Source of the DNA: DATJUF01 sp035524095
GTDB lineage: Bacteria > Desulfobacterota > Binatia > Binatales > Binataceae
Length of the DNA: 12,027 bases
Assembly: GCA_035524095.1 (NCBI GenBank)
Contig: DATKPK010000246.1
Location: forward strand, 1-12,027
Reading direction: 5' to 3'
Position numbers and translations under genes: made by a program. Shown in pieces: positions 1 through 5,870 of the stretch. How positions within the stretch are numbered: the first letter of the stretch is position 1; the number at the start of each line of letters is the position of its first letter. The notes below the pieces were generated by a model. The model was not told the DNA's origin, searched no databases, and saw nothing but the letters and a program-made list of their open reading frames with translations.

Positions 1-578
1 TCAACGATCGTTGGAGTTGGACAGTATCGACCTTCTTGCCATTGGAGAGGATCTATCTCAGGGTCGCTTTTGGCAAACGATAAAACTCGATCTACCACGC
101 TCTCTATTGAAACAGCGTTGCTGCATATTGGGTAAAGGAGCTTATCGTCGTGTGGCGTCACACAGATTGTGGAGGCGCGGGAGGCTGCCTCGGTCGCGAC
201 CAGAACAGGAGCGACAAATCGGTCGTAGCTCGGCTCGTGGAAATTCTTCAGGTCAAGAGCATAATCCCAAACCTGGTCGAGGGCCGCGGGACTGAAGTGT
301 TTCTCATCAACCTTGAACTCCAGAACAAAAATCACTGGCCCAATTATCAGGATGACGTCTATGCGCTTACCCATCCGTGGGATTGAGTACTCGAACGAGA
401 TGAAGCCTTCTCTCCTGGCGAGGGCGCGTTTTAAGATGGAGACCTCCTCTAGCCATGCGTGTCTTTGAGCTGTTTCCAAGGTGAAGGGATTGTTTGTCGC
501 GAGCTTTCCAAGAATCTCATCAGACGACGAGCCCCGAAATTCTGAAATTGAAGCCGAATAAAAATCGCGTTTCATCAT
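1..578 (-). CDS. DUF2075-type helicase/NTPase protein with N-terminal RecB-like PD-(D/E)XK nuclease domain (partial, 5' part only)
   Basis: The minus strand is open from tandem ATG codons (578 and 575) to the left edge, giving 192 residues with no stop, so the C-terminal part is missing. The pattern IPRMGKRID, then FVLEFKV, then LDQVWDYALDLKNFH matches the N-terminal region of proteins annotated as DUF2075 / DNA-RNA helicase domain. In those proteins a Walker-type ATPase follows shortly after a YxPTPTI stretch; here YCPTPTIV is the last thing visible. I also see the ordered signature of a RecB-like nuclease: Asp74, Glu87-x-Lys89 and Gln102-x3-Tyr106. Gene start: an AGGGCGG tract about nine bases upstream can serve as ribosome binding site. 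It is divergent from vsr with a 124-base gap. Base composition looks less GC-rich than the genes to the right, hinting at transfer. Nuclease activity is inferred. The ATPase part lies outside the window and is assumed from the family. Confidence 0.85.
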   Translation of the reverse strand, partial: MMKRDFYSASISEFRGSSSDEILGKLATNNPFTLETAQRHAWLEEVSILKRALARREGFISFEYSIPRMGKRIDVILIIGPVIFVLEFKVDEKHFSPAALDQVWDYALDLKNFHEPSYDRFVAPVLVATEAASRASTICVTPHDDKLLYPICSNAVSIESVVDRVLSFAKSDPEIDPLQWQEGRYCPTPTIV

Positions 579-702
579 CAACCGCAACCGCCCTACGCTC
601 GGTTGGGAAAGATCAGATATCCGAAAGAGAGATTGTTGTCGATTGAGTGTTGGCTGCGAACGCAGCCGACCGCACGGGCTTTGAAGAGGATTTATTGAGG
701 TC
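579..702. promoter_or_regulatory. Divergent intergenic region with a GC-rich dyad
   Basis: This 124-base gap lies between the starts of the leftward DUF2075-type gene and the rightward vsr gene, so both promoters should be here. It contains a perfect inverted repeat, GGCTGCG-AA-CGCAGCC at 652-667, about 35 bases before the vsr start. The repeat could be an operator or an RNA hairpin in the vsr leader. I could not place convincing -35/-10 boxes on either strand. Confidence 0.45.
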
Positions 703-1074
703 ATGGCGCGGATTCGGGCGAAAGATACGAAATCCGAACTGGCCGTCCGGCGCGCACTGTATCAGCTCGGCTACCGCTTTCGGCTTCATGATCCCCACCT
801 GCCGGGCCGTCCCGATATCGTCCTGAAAAAACATCGGCTCATAATCGAAGTGAAGGGCTGCTTCTGGCACAGCCATCGATGTCTGAAGGGTCGCCTCCCG
901 GTAGACAACTCCGCCTATTGGTCGCCCAAGCTCGCGAACAATGTCCGCCGTGACCGGCTTAAATCCCGACGCTGGCGCGTACTCGGATGGCACGTCGCTA
1001 CCATCTGGGAATGTGACGTTCGCCGCTTGCCACCGGACCGTCTCGCGCTGCGGCTCAAGCGGCTATTCAATTGA
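703..1074 (+). CDS. vsr: Very short patch repair (Vsr) family DNA mismatch endonuclease
   Basis: Vsr nicks DNA 5' of the thymine in T:G mismatches that arise by deamination of 5-methylcytosine. The 123-residue protein aligns without gaps to my recollection of E. coli Vsr at a constant offset of 13. It keeps the equivalents of Glu25 (E12), Asp51 (D38 in GRPDIV), His69 (H56), the zinc ligands Cys66/His71/Cys73/Cys117 (C53, H58, C60, C104) and the WEC motif (102-104). Two things differ. The first 13 or so residues of E. coli Vsr are absent, and the frame is closed by TGA six codons upstream of the ATG. At the Thr63-His64 positions it has Val50-Lys51 preceded by Glu49, which restores a classical E-x-K. 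AGAGGA at 685-690 is a plausible, rather distant ribosome binding site. No cytosine methyltransferase is in the window. The stop lies 12 bases from the convergent serpin stop. Confidence 0.9.
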   Translation: MARIRAKDTKSELAVRRALYQLGYRFRLHDPHLPGRPDIVLKKHRLIIEVKGCFWHSHRCLKGRLPVDNSAYWSPKLANNVRRDRLKSRRWRVLGWHVATIWECDVRRLPPDRLALRLKRLFN

Positions 1075-1086
1075 TGCCCACACCCC

Positions 1087-2325
1087 TCACTTCGCCGCCG
1101 GATTCGTCACCACCCCAGCGAACAACATTGCTCCACTCTCTCCCTCGGTTATCGCCAGGAAAAACGGATGGTCTATGATCATCTCGAATGGCGGCGGCTC
1201 TCTCCTCACCGCCGTAGCGATTATACTCACGCTGGTCGCAGCTGCGGCTTCCGTCCCCGTCTCGTCCACCTTGATAAAGGTCCGGTGTTCGACGTCAGTG
1301 ATCTTCAATGCGGCCGAAGGGTTAACCCGCGAGAAGTCCGCCTCGTCACTGAATGCGACATCCATGCCCATTTTTCTGAGCGGATCATTTAGCTGCGCCT
1401 GATAAGTGAGCTTGAATTTGGGCAGCACGACGGTACCCTCCCGATTCACGAACCGCTCGCCCCATTGACGCCACTTTACCTCGTTCAGCTTACTCACCAT
1501 GCCGGCCAAGCCAGTCTGTTTTTTTGGCAGAAGAACATACATCGCGAAGCTCTGATTTCCGTACGGCAGCCGCACCGCTTGAAAATCGTCATTCTCCAGG
1601 TATCCGAAATCATGCTCGAGCCGCATCATCGGCGTTTTGATCGCGCCGCCATCCGCCGTATTAAAATCGCGCGTCGCCGTCGCTCCCTTCGGAAACGGCC
1701 AACTCCATTTACCTTTGAAGTAGACCGCGTCGGTCACCACCAGCCGCGCATGCGGGTCAGGCTTCTCGATAATCGTCGGAATCTTCCCCTTGGTCGCCTT
1801 ATCGACCCATCGATTAATCATCGCATTCGCGCCATCCGGATCACCTTCGAAGTTGAGACTCCGAATCCGCGCCCCGTAATAGGCCTTCGTCTTCTCGATG
1901 AAATCCGGGGCAATCTTGAAACCCTTCTGCGCCCACAATGCATTCGCGATCGCGATTTCGACCGACGGGTCAGCGTCTTTAATCGTTTTCAGCAGCTCCT
2001 GATTCAATGGATTGATGCTGTCTCCGAGGTTTGTGACCCGCAGCGTCTGCCCCATCGCCAGATAGGTATTGCCTGCCGCGCCGTTGTAAATCATCTCCAG
2101 CGCCATCGCGATGCTGACCGGCGAGATGATGGTGTTCTCCGTCTCGTGACCGGCCCTCAGCGCGCTCAGCAAACGCAACCCAAAATCGTTGATTGCAAAG
2201 CCGGCCGCCGCCACCGGTGGTTGCTGAGCGGCTTTTAACAGTCGCGGGATAGCCGCCAAGGCCACCGTCATCAAGGCCGCGATCGCGATCAGCATTGGAT
2301 GAGTAGGTCTGCGTTGATTGCGCAT
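1087..2325 (-). CDS. Exported serpin (serine protease inhibitor family I4)
   Basis: Serpins trap target proteases by insertion of the cleaved reactive-centre loop into a beta-sheet. The 412-residue protein begins with a basic stretch and a hydrophobic segment (about 11-31), a signal peptide or membrane anchor, so it should act in the periplasm or outside. The serpin fold follows from about residue 42 to the end: ISPVSIAMAL (67-76), NRWVDKATKGKI (171-182), TDAVYFKGKW (198-207), the hinge ETGTEAAAAT (355-364) and the C-terminal HPFFLAI (386-392). The hinge has small residues at P12-P9, as inhibitory serpins require. Counting from the hinge puts P1 at Thr371, but the loop looks about five residues longer than in alpha-1-antitrypsin and contains Arg374-Arg375, so P1 is uncertain. 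The ATG overlaps the stop of the upstream lipoprotein gene (TGATG), so translation is probably coupled. Confidence 0.93.
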   Translation of the reverse strand: MRNQRRPTHPMLIAIAALMTVALAAIPRLLKAAQQPPVAAAGFAINDFGLRLLSALRAGHETENTIISPVSIAMALEMIYNGAAGNTYLAMGQTLRVTNLGDSINPLNQELLKTIKDADPSVEIAIANALWAQKGFKIAPDFIEKTKAYYGARIRSLNFEGDPDGANAMINRWVDKATKGKIPTIIEKPDPHARLVVTDAVYFKGKWSWPFPKGATATRDFNTADGGAIKTPMMRLEHDFGYLENDDFQAVRLPYGNQSFAMYVLLPKKQTGLAGMVSKLNEVKWRQWGERFVNREGTVVLPKFKLTYQAQLNDPLRKMGMDVAFSDEADFSRVNPSAALKITDVEHRTFIKVDETGTEAAAATSVSIIATAVRREPPPFEMIIDHPFFLAITEGESGAMLFAGVVTNPAAK

Positions 2326-3257
2326 CAGCCCGGACCAGGAGTTGCGGCGAGTGGTTCCTGATCGCCGGCTATGAGATTGTCCCGCAGGAACCCGCGCACT
2401 GGTCCCGCCACCGCGCGCGTACCGAGATCGTGCGATCCTTTCGGCACATAATAAGTCTGAATATGTGCCCCCCGCTTGCTCAGTGCCTTCGCCAGTTGCT
2501 CCGCCTGCTTCAGCGGCATCCGCCGATCGCTCTCGCCGTGCAGTATCAGGATACTACAGTTGAGCTTGCCCGGCAGATGCTCGACGACGCTACGCTCCTT
2601 CAGCGCTCGGATACTCGGCCACACCTGCCGCAAGATATCGAGCTTGGTCCGCAAAGGTGCCTCCGGCCACAGTTTGAGCATGTCATAAGCACCCGATTGT
2701 AGAATGAACGCGCGCGGCCGCCGGTCCGAATCCATCAGCAGGCCCGCCGCCACAGCGCCGTCCCCCATCCCCCACACTGCGATTCGTTTTGAATCCACGT
2801 CCGGCCGCGCCGCCAGCAGGTCAATCGCATGGCGCGCTGTCTCTACCGACTGCGGCCCGACGAAACGACCCGGTCCGGACGACTTTCCGTAACCCGGCAG
2901 GCTTACGCAGACCACCCTTATGCCCATCGTCGCGAAATCCGCGACGCTCTTGATACATTCGCGCGCGTTCCCCTTTTCGCCATTCAGCACGAGCATCGCC
3001 GGCCGAGGCCCAGGCTCTCTGCCCTCTGCGAGATATCCCTCGATCGAATAGTCGTTGGCGTCTTCGCTGATTTGAAAATTGAATGGCGTAATCTGCGGCC
3101 ACGCCGGATTAACCGGCGCCGCCGCCGGCTTATGGCATGCCCCAATCAGCCCGGCCAGTGCGATCGCCAGCATCCACACGATACCCCCGCGCGCCGCCGA
3201 GGCCGCCTGTGCCGGCGTCCCATCAGCCGTTCGCGACGGTATCCCCAAACTACACAT
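2325..3257 (-). CDS. Lipoprotein with alpha/beta-hydrolase fold, catalytic serine replaced by glycine
   Basis: 310 residues. An N-terminal signal of type II ends in a lipobox, Ile38-Gly39-Ala40-Cys41, so the protein is probably lipid-anchored on the periplasmic side. The rest follows the dienelactone-hydrolase/prolyl-oligopeptidase-like fold: PGYGKSSGPG (121-130) near the usual cap or oxyanion region, a strand leading into the nucleophile elbow (IAVWGMGDGA, 159-168), the acid in HGESD (Asp244) and the base in GSHD (His276). At the elbow the expected Gly-x-Ser-x-Gly reads Gly163-Met-Gly165-Asp-Gly167, encoded GGG ATG GGG GAC GGC, so the usual nucleophile is missing while the Asp and His remain. 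It may be a non-catalytic binding protein or use an unusual mechanism. The start at 3257 is the only ATG giving a full signal peptide; an in-frame TAG lies upstream. It is the first gene of a coupled pair with the serpin. Confidence 0.82.
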   Translation of the reverse strand: MCSLGIPSRTADGTPAQAASAARGGIVWMLAIALAGLIGACHKPAAAPVNPAWPQITPFNFQISEDANDYSIEGYLAEGREPGPRPAMLVLNGEKGNARECIKSVADFATMGIRVVCVSLPGYGKSSGPGRFVGPQSVETARHAIDLLAARPDVDSKRIAVWGMGDGAVAAGLLMDSDRRPRAFILQSGAYDMLKLWPEAPLRTKLDILRQVWPSIRALKERSVVEHLPGKLNCSILILHGESDRRMPLKQAEQLAKALSKRGAHIQTYYVPKGSHDLGTRAVAGPVRGFLRDNLIAGDQEPLAATPGPG

Positions 3258-3479
3258 GCCGACTGAATCTATCCGCCTCTACGATCATTTGACATAGCCC
3301 GAATTCGTTGCAGTTCTACACTTACCATTTTCCCGGATCACTCTCCCTGACCGGTCGAGGTAGGTAGTCTTAACTTGCGAGGGCGTTAGCGCTGAATCCG
3401 CATACGGAACCAACGCGTGCAAGGCTCCTGCAAGCGAATTTCACCGGAAACGCGGTACGGTGTCATTTATTTCTCGGTT

Positions 3480-3496
3480 AAGATTGCCTTAATCTT
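3480..3496. repeat. Inverted repeat AAGATT-N5-AATCTT
   Basis: Perfect 6-base arms with a 5-base spacer (GCCTT), lying about 50 bases before the candidate hisI promoter -10 box. It could be a small operator. Arms this short can also occur by chance. Confidence 0.3.
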
Positions 3497-3529
3497 CGCC
3501 CATAACCATCGGCCGATGCTCTGACCACG

Positions 3530-3558
3530 TTGAATATGGACCCGGTTTCGCCAATACT
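3530..3558 (+). promoter_or_regulatory. Candidate sigma70-like promoter for hisI
   Basis: TTGAAT (3530-3535) and AATACT (3553-3558) are separated by 17 bases. Each box matches the consensus at four of six positions. The position is about 60 bases upstream of the hisI start. This is a visual call with no expression evidence. Confidence 0.3.
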
Positions 3559-3568
3559 TTAGGGTCCA
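3537..3568. repeat. Inverted repeat TGGACCC-N18-GGGTCCA across the hisI promoter
   Basis: Perfect 7-base arms flank the -10 region of the candidate hisI promoter: TGGACCC at 3537-3543 and GGGTCCA at 3562-3568. An operator straddling a promoter, or a leader hairpin, are both possible. Confidence 0.35.
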
Positions 3569-3616
3569 AGGCGCGATTCCACGATTGCGCGAACGACAAC
3601 CGATGAATACCCCGCT

Positions 3617-4054
3617 ATGACCAACGAACAGCCCGCAAACGCCCCTGCTCTAATCGATTTCGCCAAAGGCGACGGCATCATTCCCGTCGTCACCCAGGAC
3701 TATGCCTCGGGCCGCCTCCTGATGGTCGCCTATATGAACCGTGAGGCGTTCGACGAAACCATCGCCAGCGGCCACGCCTGCTACTTCTCGCGCTCGCGCA
3801 ACCGGCTATGGCGCAAGGGCGAGGAGTCCGGCAACTTCCAGACCGTCCGCGAAATCCGCGTCGATTGTGACGCCGACACGATCCTTCTCCGCGTCGACCA
3901 GCACGGCGACCGCGCCGCCTGCCACGAAGGCTTCGAGTCATGCTTCTTTCGCGTCCTCGACGGCAACGGTTGGCGCGTCACTGACGAGCGCCGCGTCGAC
4001 CCGGCCAAGTACGGCCCCGGCTATGGCCACCAACCCGCCAAGCCCGGCGCCTGA
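3617..4054 (+). CDS. hisI: Phosphoribosyl-AMP cyclohydrolase
   Basis: Third step of histidine biosynthesis: hydrolytic opening of the adenine ring of phosphoribosyl-AMP, in the cytoplasm. The 145-residue protein covers the whole cyclohydrolase domain: PVVTQDYASG (23-32), LMVAYMN (35-41), YFSRSRNRLWRKGEESG (56-72), the metal-binding DCDAD (83-87) and the zinc ligands Cys84, Cys102 (in ACH) and Cys109 (in ESCF). It is a stand-alone HisI, since no HisE pyrophosphohydrolase domain follows; the end (GYGHQPAKPGA) is a short tail. There is no clear Shine-Dalgarno sequence. A five-codon open frame ends in a TGA overlapping the ATG, so start choice rests on the family N-terminus. hisG follows after 56 bases. 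Confidence 0.95.
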   Translation: MTNEQPANAPALIDFAKGDGIIPVVTQDYASGRLLMVAYMNREAFDETIASGHACYFSRSRNRLWRKGEESGNFQTVREIRVDCDADTILLRVDQHGDRAACHEGFESCFFRVLDGNGWRVTDERRVDPAKYGPGYGHQPAKPGA

Positions 4055-4110
4055 TCAATCTCTCCACTCATTTCCTCCAACTCCGCATCGACGGACCGCT
4101 GATAATTAAA

Positions 4111-5016
4111 GTGACGGCTGATAACAAAGTTTTACGTTTCGGTATCCCCAAGGGCAGTCTCGAAGCCCAAACCCTCGAGCTGATGCGCAAGTCCGGATGG
4201 CGCGTGAATGTCGGCGACCGTTCCTACATCCCGCGCATCGACGACCCCACTCTCAGCTGCCGCCTGCTGCGCCCTCAGGAGATGCCGCGTTATATCGCCG
4301 ACGGCACCCTCGACGCCGGCATCACCGGCAGCGACTGGATCGTGGAAAACGCCGTCGACCTCGTTGAGGTCGAAAGCTTCATCTATTCCAAAGTCTCGCT
4401 GCAACCCACCCGATGGGTCCTATGCGTCCCCGAGCGCTCGCCCGTCCAGCGCCTCGAAGACCTCGAGGGCAAGCGCGTGGCCACCGAGATGGTCGCCTTT
4501 ACCAAGCGGGTCTTTGAGGAGCGAGGCGTTAACGTCGACGTCGAATTCTCATGGGGCGTGACCGAAGCCAAAGCCGCCGACGGACTCGTCGATGCGGTCG
4601 TTGAAGTCACCGAAACCGGATCTTCATTGCGCGCGAACGGGCTCCGTATCGTTGAGCAGTTACTTAGCTCAACGCCCGTTTTGGTAGCTAATACTGACGC
4701 CTGGATCGATCCCTGGAAGCAAGCCAAAATCCGCCAAATAGGCGTCCTGATCAAAGGCGCTCTCGACGCCGAAAGCCGCGTCGGCATCAAGATGAACGTC
4801 GCCCGCGAAAACATCGAGGCCGTCATCGCGCTGCTTCCTTCGATCACCGCGCCGACCGTTTCGCACCTCTATCAGAGCGCCAATCTGAAGGGCAAGGAAT
4901 GGCTGGCGGTCGAGACCGTAATCAGCGAGCACACCGTCCGTGAGCTATTTCCCAAGCTGGTTGAGGCCGGCGCCGTCGGCATCATCGAATTCCCACTGAA
5001 CAAAATCATCAATTAG
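4111..5016 (+). CDS. hisG: ATP phosphoribosyltransferase, long form
   Basis: First and committed step of histidine biosynthesis: joins ATP and PRPP to give phosphoribosyl-ATP. At 301 residues it is the long, HisZ-independent form. The catalytic domain shows the start LRFGIPKGSLE (8-18), GITGSDWIVENAVDLVE (69-85) and the PRPP loop EVTETGSSLRANGL (about 164-177). The C-terminal regulatory ACT-like HisG_C domain starts near residue 220 (VGIKMNVARENIEAV) and ends with AGAVGIIEFPLNKII; in known long forms it binds histidine for feedback inhibition. The start is GTG at 4111, since no ATG fits the family N-terminus, and only a weak ribosome binding site is seen. It is co-directional with hisI and probably co-transcribed. 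Confidence 0.96.
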   Translation: MTADNKVLRFGIPKGSLEAQTLELMRKSGWRVNVGDRSYIPRIDDPTLSCRLLRPQEMPRYIADGTLDAGITGSDWIVENAVDLVEVESFIYSKVSLQPTRWVLCVPERSPVQRLEDLEGKRVATEMVAFTKRVFEERGVNVDVEFSWGVTEAKAADGLVDAVVEVTETGSSLRANGLRIVEQLLSSTPVLVANTDAWIDPWKQAKIRQIGVLIKGALDAESRVGIKMNVARENIEAVIALLPSITAPTVSHLYQSANLKGKEWLAVETVISEHTVRELFPKLVEAGAVGIIEFPLNKIIN

Positions 5017-5050
5017 TTCTATTCGATCGCCGCCGTCCGATCGCATTAGC

Positions 5051-5067
5051 GTTTCTGGCGCCGAAAC
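5051..5067. terminator. Possible weak hairpin in the convergent hisG / methyltransferase gap
   Basis: GTTTC-TGGCGCC-GAAAC forms a 5-base stem in the 61-base gap between convergent stops. CGATCG occurs twice just before it (5024 and 5038). There is no T tract after the stem on either side, so termination by this element is only a guess. Confidence 0.25.
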
Positions 5068-5077
5068 TATCTTGCGG

Positions 5078-5800
5078 TCAACGTGCTAGACGCTGAGCTT
5101 TCAGCCAAAGAAAGAGTGGGACTCTGCTCCATCGGTCCTTCTCGGCCCATGCCGAATTTGCGTGAGGAATCGGCTCACGAAGCGATGAGACCGCGAAACC
5201 CACGCCTTCCAGTGCAAGCACGTAGCTTTCCAAGGGCTGCGACCATCCAGCGAAGTGCATCTGCAATCGGTTACGCTCCTCAACTGCCTCGAAGCGTTCA
5301 CGGCCGAAATAAGAATTGTCAACAACGAACGGCGCGTCTAGTTCTGATCCGGCGAAACGGCCGCGATCCGTAAATGGATGCACAATGGAGATAATAAGAG
5401 TTCCCGAGGCACGCATCACTCGCGCGATCTCTCTCAGCGCCCTCGGCACATCGTCAATCTCCATAAGTACGTTGTACGCCAAGGCGAGATCAAAACTGTC
5501 GTCCGCGAAAGGCAAATTGGAGGCCGTCGCCACCACGTAGTCATCCGCCGATTCCGTCTGCTTAGCCGCCGATATAAAGTCTACGACTGGATCAACCGCC
5601 GTGACGCGATAGCCGCAATCCTTCAATACCCGCGAGACGCGACCCTCGCCGCATCCGACATCGACTGCCTCACCTCCGCCGTTGCTGATGAAGGTAAGCA
5701 ACGAGTCGCGATAAGCCCAGAAGGCGTCGTGATTCGGCGCCCGCGACCAAGCCACCCACTCCGTCGCTATGCGTGACCAATGTCGATGGCCGGGATCCAA
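5078..5800 (-). CDS. Class I SAM-dependent methyltransferase (Methyltransf_11 / UbiE-like)
   Basis: 240 residues with a Rossmann methyltransferase core: motif I AVDVGCGEG (45-53), the acidic residue closing strand 2 in TAVD (Asp70), LPFADDSFDLALAYNVLMEIDD (96-117) covering the post-II/motif III region, and ALREIARVMRASGTLIIS (121-138). It would transfer a methyl group from S-adenosylmethionine to an unidentified substrate, probably in the cytoplasm. The start is TTG at 5800 because no ATG occurs before the core; AGCAGG a few bases upstream can act as ribosome binding site. It lies 70 bases after lpxD on the same strand, so it may be the last gene of the envelope cluster. The substrate cannot be told from sequence: quinone, lipid and small-molecule methyltransferases share these motifs. 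Confidence 0.88.
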   Translation of the reverse strand: MDPGHRHWSRIATEWVAWSRAPNHDAFWAYRDSLLTFISNGGGEAVDVGCGEGRVSRVLKDCGYRVTAVDPVVDFISAAKQTESADDYVVATASNLPFADDSFDLALAYNVLMEIDDVPRALREIARVMRASGTLIISIVHPFTDRGRFAGSELDAPFVVDNSYFGRERFEAVEERNRLQMHFAGWSQPLESYVLALEGVGFAVSSLREPIPHANSAWAEKDRWSRVPLFLWLKAQRLAR

Positions 5801-5870
5801 GCTAACCTGCTGCTAACAAACACGAGCATCGTGCAGCTACGATTATGGAGTTGAGGCTCATCGTCAGCCC

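Larger units (their letters stand above)
3258..3616. other. 359-base non-coding region between divergent genes
   Basis: No convincing coding frame was found here. The region separates the leftward lipoprotein-serpin pair from the rightward hisI-hisG pair and must hold promoters for both. Visible elements are two short inverted repeats, a candidate sigma70-like promoter at 3530-3558, an isolated TTGACA at 3289-3294 without a good -10, and a five-codon open frame at 3603-3620 that runs into the hisI start. Confidence 0.6.

Noticed and set aside
11..386. Two overlapping plus-strand open frames at the left edge (94 and 78 codons)
   Set aside because: They lie antisense to the DUF2075-type gene, whose minus-strand translation matches a recognisable family throughout. 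The plus-strand products match nothing I know.
613..993. Minus-strand open frame of 126 codons opposite vsr
   Set aside because: The opposite strand encodes a full Vsr with all zinc ligands, so this is a shadow frame.
1465..2238. Long plus-strand open frame of 257 codons
   Set aside because: It is antisense to the serpin, with an Arg/His-rich composition typical of a reverse-frame shadow and no ribosome binding site.
3289..3320. TTGACA as -35 box of a plus-strand promoter
   Set aside because: No acceptable -10 hexamer occurs at 16-18 bases, and it is about 300 bases from hisI.
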